Shown piece by piece: positions 1-14,200 of a stretch of 64,000 bases of DNA. The notes under the pieces were generated by a model. That model saw only the letters and a list, made by a program, of their open reading frames with translations. It did no database searches and was not told the origin of the DNA. Made by a program: the position numbers and the translations under genes. How positions within the stretch are numbered: position 1 is the stretch's first letter; each line of letters starts with the position of its first letter. The stretch is taken from contig NC_135200.1 in the NCBI RefSeq assembly GCF_050948175.1, positions 5,013,001-5,077,000 of the forward strand. The letters are read 5' to 3'. Source of the stretch: Xylocopa sonorina (lineage: Eukaryota; Arthropoda; Insecta; Hymenoptera; Apidae).

Positions 1-2023
1 ACCGTCTAGAAGGGGGGATTCACGTGGAAGTGATATATTATATCAACTCGGATGACGCACGATTTATCACCACCGTAATTAAATCTCACGTTCCATTAAA
101 GATTACATCCAACCGAGTTACGTGTATATCTATATTTAATAAAAAGTTAAGCCGTACAAAGTGATCCACACGGGCCTCTCCCATTATCGCGAGCTTCCCA
201 GCTAATGCGCCGTGGAGTATCTAGAAAATTATATACAAAAGATGATTTACCCGATACCACTCCCCGCGTTCTTTACCCTCGACTATCGGCAGCATCTTAA
301 TGAAGTCGTGAGCGATTAAAAGCGGAGGGCTGTTGACCTCCCCGGGGGTTCAAATTTGTATGAAATTCTCCTACAGTCGATCGAGACTAAACTGTGAGCC
401 ATTTTATGCCGCGTTGGGAAACTCGCGGCTTCCCATGGAAATTGAACAACCCTTCGATTATGCCTCTAATCCGAGTATCGCTTCGCAAAGGATCAGAGAA
501 CTTTGCTTAATAAACGGCTTAACGTAGAAGCACCGTTGGTTCGAAGAAACGAGCTTCCATTAATTTCCATTCAGTCTGCAAGGGTGTGCGCAAGATCCCA
601 ATCCATACGATCAAACAGTTTTGTTTCTGGCCTGTATTCTACATTTTTTGCAACAGCATAAAGACTGTAAGCGTGAATAAGAAAAGGATGCAGAGTTCAA
701 GATGGATAATACGACGGAGCATTAAATATCATTTTCGTGAAGTTTACATTATTACAAGTTCGCTCGCATTCCTCGTCTTGCAATGAGAACTTCAAACGGC
801 TCGAACGGAAGTCGAACGTGGAGAACGCTGTCGGCGCTTGCGAATAAAATTGTTGCGGTGGAAGATTTTTGTCTGCTCGTTGCATGTCGCGAAACATCCG
901 AGCGTGTTCGTTTTTTTTTTTTTCTTTTTCGAGGAAACACTCGGTGTACGTAGTTGCACGCGCAGGGGACGCTGCGAATTTTCTGAAGAACTCGATGCAT
1001 AGTCCGCGTGCTGTTCTTACCCGAAGGCTGCTATCATCGCGGGAAAAAGTGGTAGGTGACGCGGCCGCGGTGGAAAGAGGAAGAAATAGAAGCGGGGCGT
1101 CGAGTTCTTTGCTCCGATTTTGTTTCGCGTGGATTCCACGCGCGTGCTCTCCAACGCTGGGGAATCGATGTCCTACGCTTCGAGGCTCTCGTTGAAAAGG
1201 CTGTTCAGCTCTGAAATCGAGCGCAAACGTCGTGATTCGAACGAACGAAAAGTTTTCATTCACACGCGATGGTTCGCGTTTCGTTGCATCCTACAATCTG
1301 CACGGACGAATTTTCGAAAAAAAAGAATTGGCGAACTTTTTACCACTAATTTCTACCATTGAGGGTAATTTTGACCCCCTCGTTGCTGATGCGGATTGTA
1401 AATAAATAAGCACGCGTTATTGTACAAAAGAATTTCGAACGTAGCGAACTGTACTCGTTTTTTCGAACCCTCGTAGCTCTCATTAACCTGGCTGGGTAAT
1501 TAAAATTCCTGGAAATACCACGTACTTTGCTCGTAAAGAAATATCTCCGCGGTGATCTTCCGTATTCCAGTAATAACTGCGATAATAGCACGAGGAACGC
1601 AGGGGAATTATATATCTCAGTTGATTCCACGTCATAGATTACTCAATAGCAAGAAAGAAACATTTGTTGCATTCGATAAGACGACCCGCCTGTAGCTCTA
1701 CTATTGTCAGCCATCTACCATTGGTCGAAATCTCTAAAAATTACGATCGACATTCAAAATTACCAGTTGCATATTAAAAAAATAGAAAATAATCGTTCAA
1801 CCCCAAAATGACCGCTACAAAGTAGCGTAGAGAAAGAGAGTAAGATCTTTTTTATTCTCACGAAGAACGAGAGAGACTTGTCTTCCGGTTTCCACCTTCC
1901 GTTCTCACACGACGGAAACACGAACAGGGCGTGTGCCCGTCACGAACCACTTCCGGCCCCCGACGATTTTTAATTACAATTAACCGCGCACGCCTGTCCT
2001 GTCGCGTGTATTTACTCGCGTTT

Positions 2024-2094
<71 letters not shown>

Positions 2095-5000
2095 CTCGTC
2101 TTTATCTACAATGCATCGTTGTCTGCCACCGATAAGATAATTTATCAGGCGTACGCGCGCCTTTTTATCTCGCCCCTCCGCCAGGCTGGTTATTAACTCC
2201 CTGGAAGGCTCCCTCGCAGCAGCAGCTGCAACATGTTGCACCAGGAATTCGAAGCGTAACCGCGCACGAAAAGTTAATCGATGCGACGTGCCAAGCGTGC
2301 TCTCGTTTCGTTTGCGAACCAACGAAAGCTCCGCATTGTGGCGAAAGAAATCGTGGGCTTTTCGATTCCGTCGGGGTTGCCGTTTCCGGGCCGTACAAGG
2401 CGTTCGTTAAAAATGCGAGAGTGCAATTCGGGTGACGAACAATGCGAGATGGTCACAGGATGGACGTACAAGGAAACTCCATTAACGCGTTCAGACTATT
2501 TTTGGGTTAATAGGTTTAAGAAACGTAAGGTGAGGCAAGGGTCCTCGATTTTGGACTGCTCGAGGTCGCGTCTTCCCTTTCGCTTCTCCTGTTTCGTGGC
2601 TCGAACTACCGGAAGGACTTCGCGGTTATCCGCGGTTCGAAAAAGTAATATGAAATTCCTGCTACTAAGAGATTTACTAATGTTCGATGTAAAATTTAAA
2701 CGAGAAATCGTGCCTAGCCTCGCGATCGTTCTCCTTTGGGTTCGCTTTGGAACGAGAAACGAGGAGAAGAACGAGATAGCTGAAACGATTAAGTGGAATA
2801 GAACGCAGAGGCCGTGGCAGGGTTAAAGTCGACACGGTTGGAAAAGAGAGTCGGTCGTAGGAAATGCTCCCGGTTTATTTAGCCTCATCAACGCTCTCCT
2901 AGGATGTCGGCCATTCTGCTCAAGTTTCCTGAATTCTCAAGCGCCGTCGCTCCTCGGGACGTTACGACCAACGATTACGCAATTCAATTTACAATGCGCA
3001 ACGCTCGCGTGAATTAATTCCCATCGCGGACGACGTTTCATCGAGGCCCTGACATTTAGCCGACTCGGGAGATTCTTTGCACATGACACTGGTCAATAAA
3101 TGGTAGAAAACAACCGTGTCTTTTAGGATCTCGTTACTTTTGTGTATCGAGGCAGGAGACAGCAGTGTAACGAATCGTTTTGCTTCGAGTTCGAATCATT
3201 TTACTCTACTTTTCGGAATAAAAGAAGGAAAACACGAGATTAGTATTGCGTTCCAGTAGACGCGACGAGGCAGAAGGGGAGGCTGGCAACCCCTTTTTTC
3301 ACGAAGACGCAGATTCGATGTTTCTATAGGTTAGACATTTTACTCTGACGAAGAATCAATAATTTAGCATTTAAACGGTTTCACGAACAGTTCGACTCCA
3401 ATTAAAACGATGCTTCGCGTGGTCCCAACATTTTCTCCCATGAAAAACGCCTCAGCGGTTCAATTTAAATAGAATTCGAACGACACCGTCGACGAAACGA
3501 AGGAAAAGCGCGACGAAACGCAGAACGAGAAAAAGGGATACGTCGTGACGATACGAGGAACAGCAACGTATCGACGTCTTCGAAATATTAATATTTATGA
3601 GTCTCTTCCTGCAAAGAGGGTGCACCTGCGCGTCGGTCCGTATGCCTGTCCACGCTCGCAGGGACAAAGCTGCGCCGTCGAACGAACCGCGCGTGGATTC
3701 GTCCTTTTTTTCTTCTCTTCCTCTTTTTTTTTTTATCTCTCTCCTCTTCCTCTTTTTCTTCCACGAACTTTTAAACGCCGCGCTACACGTTTGTTTGTCC
3801 CGTCGCGAGGAACGTGCACGCCTGCCACCTCGTTCCGCTCCTGCGGCTCTGAATAGAGCGTCCAGGTAGATCCTGGGGCAGGGAAAAGTCGGTTTTATTT
3901 ACTCGTAATGCGATGGAAATTGTCCTGGGTGCTGTGCGAACTGTCTCGAGGCTCGTCTGAATTATTCTACACGCATGGGAAACTTTGTAAACGCGTTCCC
4001 TCGCCGGCTGTTTCCCTGGGACCCTCTTCCTCTCCTCTAATTTGTTTCAGAACGCGCGGTAATTGGTCATTTATTATTTTCATCCGCCTGCTTCCTTCTT
4101 CCTTCGTTCCGTGAATCGAACGTGTTCCGCTTATCTCTCTATTTTCACTCGATCTCGCGTGGTACGTGTGACTATTCGCGATTACAGATAATCGTAGTGG
4201 ATCGTCGCTGAAAGACAATTACACGATGTGTTCGACGATGTAATCGTTAAACAGATAATTACGGGAGAATAAGATCGCAGGAAAATAATATCGAATAATT
4301 TATCTCGTTTCTTCTACATTCTAAACATTTTTAATGGAGGTGCGTTTATCCCTAAATGGCTGAAACGTGTATAGAATACGTATAAAAGAAATTTAAATTA
4401 AACAGAGAAATAGTGCTATGTAGATACTTTTTGAGGAATTTTCATAGATATTTTGCTGCTGGCAACTGCACAAATAAAATTGACAGAAAATAAACCTGCT
4501 CGAAAGTGTACTTAACATTGCACGTATCGCGAAGGGATGGGTTTCCTTTGACGATAACGACGGAATGCGCCAAGTTCGAGTGCGTGCACCGTCTCAAAGT
4601 AAAGCGACACCATTGAAAAGCTATAAAAATAAATTCACACTGAATTCTTCCACGAAACTATCTATATATATATACAAATAATAAGTCTTTACTCGCGATC
4701 GTTGCTCCGTCGAGTTCGAGCGTTCAATCGCGAGGCGAGAAGTAGCAATCAGAGCTCGAAATGAAGAATAGGAGAAAATGTGAAGAAAAAAATCGGGAGC
4801 AGCCGACTTTAAAACCGTAAGCCAGGTTTTTATCGACCGTGTCGGATGACTCGCAACGAGGCATTAGAATTGGACGGCGGTTCGCTCCTTCCCGCAATTT
4901 TACCGCCTCGCAGGTTCCGAACGAAAGCTACGATTCGAAGCCGCGTCGTTCGCGGGCGAAACGACGCGCAATAAAAGTCGAGCATAAAATTGGGAAACGG

Positions 5001-8000
5001 TCGTGTTCTGTTATTGTGCTCCCGTTGCGAGAAACGCGGACGCGGGAAAAGAAGGTCGGTCGCGGAAGGGAATTGGAACGATTGGCAATTATACGGAGCC
5101 CGTGGAACATTTTTCGTTATCGGGGCGGCGAAGTTCGCTCGTTTCAGCAGGTGATATTCGCGGCCATCGCGCGGCATTCTAACATTTGCATAATTTCACC
5201 GTGGCTCGTTGGTAGAAATTGCCGCGGTCGCTCGTTGCATAAGCTTTAACCTTGCACTTCGATCGATAAAAGCGGCGAAATTTTCATAAAATTCGCACCG
5301 TGGAAGGGGAACAATTTTTTTTTGCGCAATGTATACCCTCGTATACCTCGATAGTGGAACGTTTTTCGTAATTTGCTTTGTATCTAAGTATAAGGGAGAT
5401 CGTGGATTTTTAAATGATGATTAAAGCTTCGATTAAGTCTAACGATCAGGTTGTGGATTATGGAAATGCATGCTGAAAGAACGATCCACAATTTTGTCCA
5501 CACTACACGCGATACAACTAGAAATCTAATTTTTCATCGAGTAACGTGGTAATTTAGACGTCGATGCTTCGAAACGGGAGGCAGCTCCTCGCTGAAAATC
5601 CTCGAGAAGCCAGCGAATGCGTCGAGGATATTACTCGATCGTTAAATATAGACGTCCTTACGAGTCCCAGTGTCGCAAAAACCTGTGCGCCTCCCGAGCT
5701 GTTCTCTTTTTTTTTCCACGTTTTTCATCCTTTACACAACCAAGACACTTCCATCGGCTAACGTCGACGAGTAAAGATCACGTCTATTTGTTGCGTCCGT
5801 GCAATAACTCAAAACGTTATACCTCGATGGGTTTGCGCGCGTGTGTACGTACGTGTAACCACGAGCAAGCCGCGATCGTACTCGTTGCACATGGCAAATG
5901 CGAGCTAAGCGTATGCGTTAATGGCAATCGCCACCGTTTAACGAGGTGAATCCTCGCGACGTTGTCCAAGGAGCTATGGATGCGCAAAATGTAAATAGTT
6001 GGGGTAACTCTCGAGTTTCGTTTAAAGGAATTGGTGGATTCGCGATCTGGCTGTGCACGGTCGCTCCTGACTCCAGGAACGGTCGCAGAAGTGGCACGTC
6101 TAATGCCACGGAACTGGTTTATCCGAGACGCTAATCGATACAAATTTATAGTCGACATAAATTCTACGGTGGCCATAACTTACGTTTAATACTTGTGGGC
6201 ATAGTAACAGTATCTTTATCGCGTGGAATTATTAATAACGCCCGCAGTCGCCGGAGCATTATGGTTAATCAGCTTTTAGTGGCAGCGAATAGTCGCGATG
6301 GCTTCTAATTAAAATAAAAATTACACGATATCATTCGACGCATTTTGAAGTTGATTTGCAATTAAGAAAGCTCGAATTAAATGTGAAAACTTATATTATT
6401 ATCGAGTAACAGACGACGCGCGCTCTCCCGAAATGTTTCAAATAAAAGTTTCTACGTATTTTATCTGAAAATGATTTGCAACCGATATTACGCGCGGAAT
6501 ATTTAAATATCGAACGCAAGCGGTCGTGTCCGCGCGCGACGCGAAGAGGCGGATCGGGTTATGGTAAAGAATTGTATTTTAATGTAGCTCGTCGCAATCA
6601 GAGTCGTCTCGATTCAAGTCAGCACGCGACAGGAATACATCTTCGTCCGTTTAAATAATTCAGCCTCCCCCCTCGTTCGTTGCAGCCATCGGGTAATCAC
6701 ATGAAATTGCAAAATGGTCACTGCATTTCTGCAGTGATGACAAATTAAGTCTTAACTCCACTTCCCGCCAAACATTTGAAAAGTATCGCGCGTCGAGAAG
6801 CGTTCTCCAATGCTGCCACGGTGGTTTCCGTCGAGAGGACGCGCGTGATGAGAAGAATCGCGGTCCGTGAACGAAATACGTTTAGCTATTAGCCGGAAAG
6901 TGAAAGGTTCGTGTGTTTTTTCATTGAAAAATTCACATTTTGCTGATCTCTCACTTTTTGAACTACGCACGAATACGCGACGCGATGGAAACGCGTTTGC
7001 GATCGTGAAACCTTGGCGATTGTTATGGCAAATATTACACGTTTTCTATTTACAATGAAATTAGAGACGTTACTCGAGGGAACATCGATGAATCTTTAAT
7101 AAATGAAAGTAGTTTATGTGTTCCGCGAATATCTAGTTTGATTCTTCTATTAATTTTTTTAGAACTGTACATAAAATTACATTATTCTTTGTATTATTTC
7201 TATTTTAAAGGTAATGCGCGTGCGCGAAAATTAATTGAGATTAGAAAGAATTTCTACGTATTTATCTCCAACTGTTCCATTTGCATAGCTCCCAATCGCT
7301 CCTATCAGAGATTGCATTCTAATGTCGATAGATTAATGATTAGTTAGCGGCACAAAGCCTCTTCTTGCGAGTTGATCTAGGTCAGCGACTAGCGTTGTTA
7401 CTGTCTATAATTGGAACATATTCATCGTGAATTCTTTCGCTTCGATACCATAGATATGCGCTTCTAATTATCCGATAATTATATCCTAAGAAAGTCTTAC
7501 AGTTACACTGGCATCATCGCAAGGATTGATAATTAGTAAACTAGAAATAACGCTTATTAGAAACTCGTTTACCATTCGAAGAATGAATCACCAAGGAGAT
7601 CTACGTTCACCAGACTATCTTCTGCAGCCTGGATAAAGTCCACTCTTTTACCCGCATCCATGTATACGTGTTGAACTTCTAATCAAAAATTCGTTATCCA
7701 ATCTCCGCTGTACGCGTCGACAGTTCATCTACGACGACTTTTTCTCGTTCCCCGATTTGTTAAAGTGTCGTCGTAATTATTTTCACAGCGCTACAGTCCC
7801 CTTCGTGTAGCTGTATACACAGAGCTAATTACGTGATCACGCACGAGCCCCAATTTCGTTATCATCGATACGCTGGTTACACCAGCAGCTGCCTCCAGTC
7901 GCGACCCCTTACTACGTGTAATCTTCTTTAAACCGTGCGATTGTAAATACCGTAACGCTACTGATAAATGCTCTCGTTGCGACAGCATGGCTGTGTTACC

Positions 8001-8539
8001 CCGCGGTTTCGCAACGCGGGTATCTTGTCGCCGTTACATAAACTGGCTCGCGCGACACATTTTTGTTCGCTCATTAAACGATGAATAGAAGTATCTCGTG
8101 ACCGCGCGATAGCGATTCAATTCAGTTAAGTTGAATCGAGTCTCCTTGCTGAACGTGGCCGCGACGATAAAAACGAGCGAATCGATGCGACGCGAGGAAT
8201 GTTAACAGCGGACAATTGAACCTGGATTAATGCAATCGATTTTAATAATTCGCGATCGATTAAGCGTTCGCAGAGGAGTGAAATTTATCATGAATGCCCT
8301 GATAATTTCTCTGAACCGGACTTTCGATCGCTCGAATCGTTATTTCGGGAAGGACGATGCTTCAAAAAGATAGTCGACGAGAAACAACAATGAATACATA
8401 TATTTGTGACAGTATAAGAAAGTTACTCGATGTATCTAATATTTTTGCGAATGGTCATAAGAGCGTACTTTGTTCTCACGACCGATCTTAATACCTTCGC
8501 TCGTTTAATTAACACCAGTCGATCTTAATATCCGCACTG
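1..8539. other. No gene seen; likely upstream or intronic DNA of sickie
   Basis: Frames here are short and on both strands, with no recognised domain, no consistent splice-linked exons and no RNA gene. Sequence is moderately AT-rich with frequent CpG words and one long (TC)n run. If the CH-domain exons of sickie lie further left, this would be intron; otherwise it is intergenic. Confidence 0.5.
2027..2091 (+). repeat. (TC)n microsatellite, about 32 units
   Basis: An uninterrupted TC run lies in non-coding DNA upstream of the sickie exon. It generates spurious Ser-Leu and Arg-Glu open frames on the two strands, which I disregard. Confidence 0.98.
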
Positions 8540-8928
8540 GAATCGGGACGAGCCAGTCAGAACCAAAAGAGATACTCCAAAGCTCCAAAGATCTCTTCCC
8601 TCAGACTCGCGCGCGACTCCCTACGCGATCCATCGTCTCTCCTCTTTCCACGTACGCACGGAAGTGTCGCGAGTGCATCTTAAAACTCAAACCATCAGAA
8701 CCAGACAAAAACACAACTCGATAGACACGACGAGCAGTGACTTATTTCCACAGAAATAATTGTTCTCGATCGGAGAATCGAGGAAGAACCGGATCCAATG
8801 AAGGCGTGTACGAGTGAGACATTATTGAAAGAGTGACGCTTAGCGATCGACGATACAGGCTAGTGTCGCACTTCCGCCGCGAGAAGAATGCGAAAGAGCC
8901 CATTCGACGCGACCTTAACCCGTCGTCG
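8540..8928 (+). promoter_or_regulatory. Putative promoter and 5' UTR of the sickie short-form exon
   Basis: The 390 bp before ATG 8929 has no long open frame and changes at about 8600 from AT-rich to pyrimidine- and CpG-rich sequence, as a 5' UTR would. GCCAGTCAGAACC near 8549 contains an initiator-like TCAG. No TATA box was seen at the expected distance. The transcription start is inferred, not shown. Confidence 0.35.
8798..8836 (+). other. Upstream ORF (12 codons) before the sickie exon
   Basis: ATG 8798 opens a short frame (MKACTSETLLKE) closed by TGA 8834-8836, 92 nt before the main ATG and out of frame with it. If the transcript starts upstream of 8798, this uORF would be scanned first and could damp translation or make it condition-dependent. 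Its presence is directly visible; its use is inference. Confidence 0.45.
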
Positions 8929-11202
8929 ATGGATCTGAACGTGTGCTCGCGTCGAGTTCACGACGGCTACGCGACCATAAGGTCGCGGGGTCGCAGCAGG
9001 CCACGGGCCCTTTACAGGTCCGACTCGGAGGAGCTGCTCAAGGAGGCGGGGGGCCCCTACGCTCTTCCGCAGCTCTCGAACTTTCCCATCGCATCGGACG
9101 AGCTGCAACAGGTGCCAAGATGGTCCGACCTCGGCAGCGACTGTTTTCTGATCGAGAACTACGGGACGCTCCGTGGCTCGCGGAAACCGGGACCCCTCGA
9201 CGAGCAGAAACCAGTGACCTTGAACACGTTCAGCAAGGTCGAGCAAGGACGCGACGGTTGTTCCGTTCAACAGCAAGCGGAGGCTGCGCGGGTGAACGGC
9301 CAAGGACAGTTGAAACAGGATTTTTCCGCGCAAAATGGCGCTGCAGACGGTCACCAGTACGACGGTGGGTCCGTGGAGAACAAGCAGCTCGAACGAGGGG
9401 ACGCTCTGCAGTCGTTTCGACCGAAGAGCAACGCGTTTAATTGTACCGAACAGTCGAGCGATCCTTCGAGATTGACCGACTCGTTCCAAGTGGCTATTCT
9501 CGACCCGAATCTAAGGAAGTTCAAGGAGTTCGAGAGTCTGCTGAACAACACGAATCATATGAGAAGAAGCGGCAGGAGGAGCTTCGAAGGGGTCGCCAGG
9601 GACGACGCGAGGTTCAAGAGACACGTGTACAGGGTCGACAGTAAGGGTATCGACGATACCAAAGAGAGACAGCCGATTTACGCGGTTCCGAATATACTGT
9701 CGAAGTCGAGGCGGGACCGTCGAATCGCTGTCGTCGATGGTAATTATGTACCTAGCGGTGATCTCTATCGCACCACCGCGAAGTACATCGAGGACATAAA
9801 CAGGAACATCGCGGAGATCGACAAGAGCTACGAGGAGCTGAAATCGTCGAGCAACTCGAAGAATTCCGCTTACGGGGTGATCAATAAGATCGCGAAGGGC
9901 GAGCTTCTCGATCGCAGCTGCAATCTCTACAGCTACGTCAGGAAAAGGGACATGGCGCCCATGCCGCCTATATCGTCCGACTTCTGCGAGAACTTCGAGA
10001 AAACGGAGAAACAGCAGCCGGACAGCGACGACAAGACAGAGATCTCGGATAGCTCGTCCACCTTCAAGGGTAGACCGAATTCGTTCGGGAAACTCCCGCC
10101 TAAGCTCCATCCAAGGTCCTCGTCCATGGAGAACACCTCGAGGCACTCGACAGGGTCCACGACAACGTCCTCGACGAAATCCACCGAGTCCTTGTACGCC
10201 ATCAGCGAGTCGCTGTCAGGCGATGCTCATCAGAACGGTGAACAAAAGTCAGGGCTTCAAAACAGCGTGGCGTCTCAGAAGAATCCGCTAGGTTTCAAGC
10301 AAGACCCGAGCACCGAGGGATCCGACGAGCTCGAGTCGAAGGACGAGATGTCCTCGACCGACGACGACAGGCCAACCACAGTTCGATCCGTGGATCGGTT
10401 GCCAGTCACCAGCGCGATTCGAAAGAATCGCTCTAGAGTCGACACCGCCGACAGATCCTACTTGAGGAAGGACAAAGTCTCGACCATGTCCAAATACGAC
10501 AGCATCCGCCGCGCAAACGGCGCGGTCGACAGGAACCTGGCCAATCCGCGACTCGAATCGAAGTCGTACGCGAACAATTACTTAGAGAGGAGGTACGATA
10601 CTCTGCCGACGAGAAGGTCGAGGGTCTCCTCGAGGCCTCTTCATAAATCCAGCGAAGACGTCCTCGACGGTGAACGACCTGTCCGCGTCAGATCGTCCTC
10701 CCTGAACAGACCGTGCGCCAGCAACATAGACGTGAGCGACCGGAACGAGGAATTCCTCGACCAGCAGAGGAACTTGGAGAACCTGTTGAACGCGACCAGA
10801 AGAGTTCCGCTTTACCTGATGGACGCGACGGACATTATATTGCAAGCCCAATTCGACAGGACCAGTCGCGGTCTGCAAAGGAAGAAGGACCATTTTCCCA
10901 TGAAGCTGTCCTACGGTCGGACCAGGCACAACTCGTTGGAATCTGAGGAACCGGATGACAAAGAGTGGGACGAGAACTGCTGGCCTGGCGGTTTCGCAAC
11001 TTTGCCTAGAAGAGGGAATCTCGCGAAGGACCAGACTTGCAACGATCCCGTCAGACGTCTCTCTGGTAACGTACCGATCCTCGAGCCGCTCTACGAGCAC
11101 GCGGTCAGCGATCCAGTTAAGCCTAGGAGCACGGAGAACGTAATTCCCTGGTGGGAACTCGCGACTAAGAAGTACAGGCATCAAAGTTGCCCGTCGTTGC
11201 AG
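8929..11202 (+). CDS. sick: Large 5' exon of sickie, probable alternative first coding exon
   Basis: An open frame of 758 codons starts at ATG 8929 (MDLNVCSRRVHDGYATIRS) and ends at a good donor, CAG/GTAACA, in phase 0. The frame is open back to a TGA at 8815-8817, and no convincing acceptor lies between that stop and the ATG, so I read it as a first coding exon with its own promoter rather than an internal exon. The product is Ser/Arg/Asp-rich and looks largely disordered, with serine runs near residues 405-440 (SSSTFKG, then HSTGSTTTSSTKSTESLYAI). Third-position variation and the absence of stops over 2.3 kb support coding. I recognise no catalytic domain. Assignment to sickie rests on strand, phase compatibility with downstream exons and the disordered Ser-rich style of navigator middle regions. 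It could also be the body of a separate gene. Confidence 0.72.
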
Positions 11203-14200
11203 GTAACAGAAAACAGAGAATTTTCATAAAGCCTTCTCTCGCGGCCCCCCTACGTGAACGCCTTAATTCCCCTATTCGCTTTCTGTCATTCGAGCAGAGT
11301 AATTCTGTAATTTATGAAACGCACTGCACGTATTAGTATTTCCGATGGCGGGTAATCGAGCTATTCGAGCTATTGCTTGAGTGATATCACGTTTAATCGC
11401 TGGATACGATTCTGTTATAGCAGTTGAACAGATATTTATGTCTTTCGCGGGAAGTATTCTAATTTTACGATCTCGTATTCTATTGGGTTTAATGATTAAT
11501 TTGAGGATCATTCACTCGCGTATCAACGTTATTGGAAAATTGTCAGAGTACTTTCTTTTCGTTCTTTTTTTTTTTGTATAATTTTTTAGACAGTTCTGTA
11601 TTATTATCGATTTCACATCGATCACGCCTCGCGTCATTCGCGCGCCTCTTCAGCGTTGCCGATTACAAGCGAACTTTTGACAAACTACGACGGGAATACG
11701 TTTAAGGGACGAACGTTACAGGTCTGGACGGTATATTAATGCTGTCGGGAAAGAAATGGGCACGATCGTCGCAAATTATTTTAATTGCGATCTTAATCTG
11801 GCCGGCGGTGAAAGCGGCCGATTTACGGCATGGTAATTTATAATATATATTTATGGAATATAATGAATGACACGCGCGTGCGCCTCTCGAAGAGACTTGC
11901 GTGCATAATGCAAGACAGAAAGATAAAATGACCGATTCACAGTCAGAACTGGGTATTATCCACTTATATTTATCGTATCGTTTATTAACGGCCAATTAAA
12001 CTCGATTTAACATATCGTATGAAATAGCAATTAATATTTCGATCGACTCGATCTTCGTAATAAAGCCATTATTTCGCCCTATCGGTTGAATCGTTTCATT
12101 TAAAATGGACGATAACGAATGACACAAAGTATTGAATTTGGATCGTTTTTTAAATAAAACTAAAACTATTCGATGTAAAAGATTGGACGATAAACTAAGA
12201 GGATCGATGGACAAAATTTGTAGAATTATTATCGAAGAATATTGGAGGCAGAATTTCGTGGAAGACGTGCCGCGAAGGGGGAAAGGAAATGGATTAAATT
12301 CGAACGCGGCCACTCTCGGTCGTCAAGGCGATCCACGTGATTTATTTCGCCTTATGTCACTGCTGAAACCGGGTGCGGGTAGGTAGAGGCAGTCAAATAA
12401 TAAATTCGATAATAAGACGTCACGGGTGGAGCCGTCAAACGAAATTAAACCGAGCGCATACCACGTCGAGCCATTAGAAAGACGATGTGTAATAAAGCGT
12501 AGGTCGACAATGCCACTCGTGCTCCCGATTGAATAATTATGTATGCGCTCGTCGGTGCTCCGTAGCCTCTTCTGTATCCTCTTTAAAACACGATTCCGTT
12601 TTAAATCGTGTCACCGTTTCGCCTTGCGACCCACCGCTCCCCCTCGAACCGTACGAAATGTCCTCTCAAGTATCTGTGATAAGAATCTTTTGACACAGAA
12701 ATCCTTTGCCCACTACTTCTCTTTAATCTATTCCCTCGCGAGTAAACGCTAGAAGCAAGTAACGATATTATTCTTACTGGAATCGTTAGAAAAGGCGATC
12801 GATCGGTTCGCGCATAAATATTAATATCGCGGAACGAACCGTGTATTTCGAGGGGCCCTAAAATAACCCCACGGGATGCGCATGCGACTTTAAATAAACA
12901 AGATAAAAATGAGGATAGCGGGAACGGAATCCTAAGGAAAAATGCTAAGTAGACGCGTCCCTAAAACATCTGTTAAGTATCGCCGTACGCAACTGTTGAA
13001 ATTCACGTCACGCCGTTCCTCCTTCTTTGGGACGTGACTTTCTTTTCGAAAACCGTACCAGAGGGAATTGTTATTTGTCCGCAAGACTACGGATCCCCTT
13101 GGCCAGCCTGGAGGGTAGTAAATCAACGCCTCGCGCGAACTGCCCGGTAGCGCAGACCCTTCTCAAATTTTCCCCGTCTGAAGGGAGGAATTCCATATAT
13201 CTACGGGCAGGTAGTTTGTCCTAAGAAAACATCCACTACCACGTTTCGACCGCTTCTACCGATAATCAATCTGTAACCGATAAAAACGCTGCGGTGCACC
13301 CGCAGACGTGTCCATCCTCTTCTTCGTCTCTCTCTTTTTTTTTTATCTGTTCAAATATTTTTGTTCCTTGCCGCGACGATTGGCCAGAATCCCTTGGGAA
13401 GATAAAGTAAACCGCTTATCGTTCGAAGCACATTTGTCGAAATACGTAGAACAGTCTGTAAGCCTATTTTTATTTTATCTTTCTTTTTTTCTTTGCTAGG
13501 GCTGCTCGCAGGTTTAATCCTTTATTTACTTTGAGATTTACTGGGACTTTGACGGCCCTTGCTCCGTGCAATTGATGAGCTTGGCGATCATTTATAATGA
13601 GAATTGTGCGATAGGGTGCTCTAATATACTTGCATCTAAATTAAATATCGAAAAAAGTCAGCGTATTATTTTGAAAGTCGTTCGATTGCAAATTTCATGC
13701 GATATCGAGGTACTCGTTTATTTTGTGTTAGTGGCTGCATTAGGGTCAGCTGGAAACGTGTCATCGTTGGCATGCTTTGTTCTTGGAATTGTTCAACTTT
13801 TTTCGTGTCTCATTTACAGCTGTCGAATGGGACAACCGACAGCTGACAGGGTACGCGACACGTGTGCCCACTGTGTAGACGTTTCATAATAATGTTATTT
13901 AACTCCCCCGACAGGTACTCTCGTTTAAGCACGCGTGGGTGCACAGAGAGCTCTAGTGTAAGTTACTCGCCACTTAGAGAAGAGGACGAAGCGCTGTGAA
14001 TCTGTTTTCTTGGTATCATTGAACACCTTCATAATTAATCGTGTACACCATTATCAACGAAGCATAGCATAATTCTGTTCAATTATTTTTCATAACACGA
14101 TTGCGATACGGGACGAGAAGTATTCGTTAATTTTTTTTACCTTATGCTCTTCGTAATCGATAGAAAATTTCTGTAAACGATGCAACAGTTACGATAACTG

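Noticed and set aside
697..1263. 188-codon minus-strand frame
   Set aside because: No recognisable motif, overlapped by comparable frames on the other strand, and low-complexity Lys/Glu and Ser stretches derived from a poly-T run.
8860..10202. Several 60-211-codon minus-strand frames
   Set aside because: They lie opposite the 758-codon sickie exon and are mirror frames of its GC-rich codons, without motifs or starts in context.
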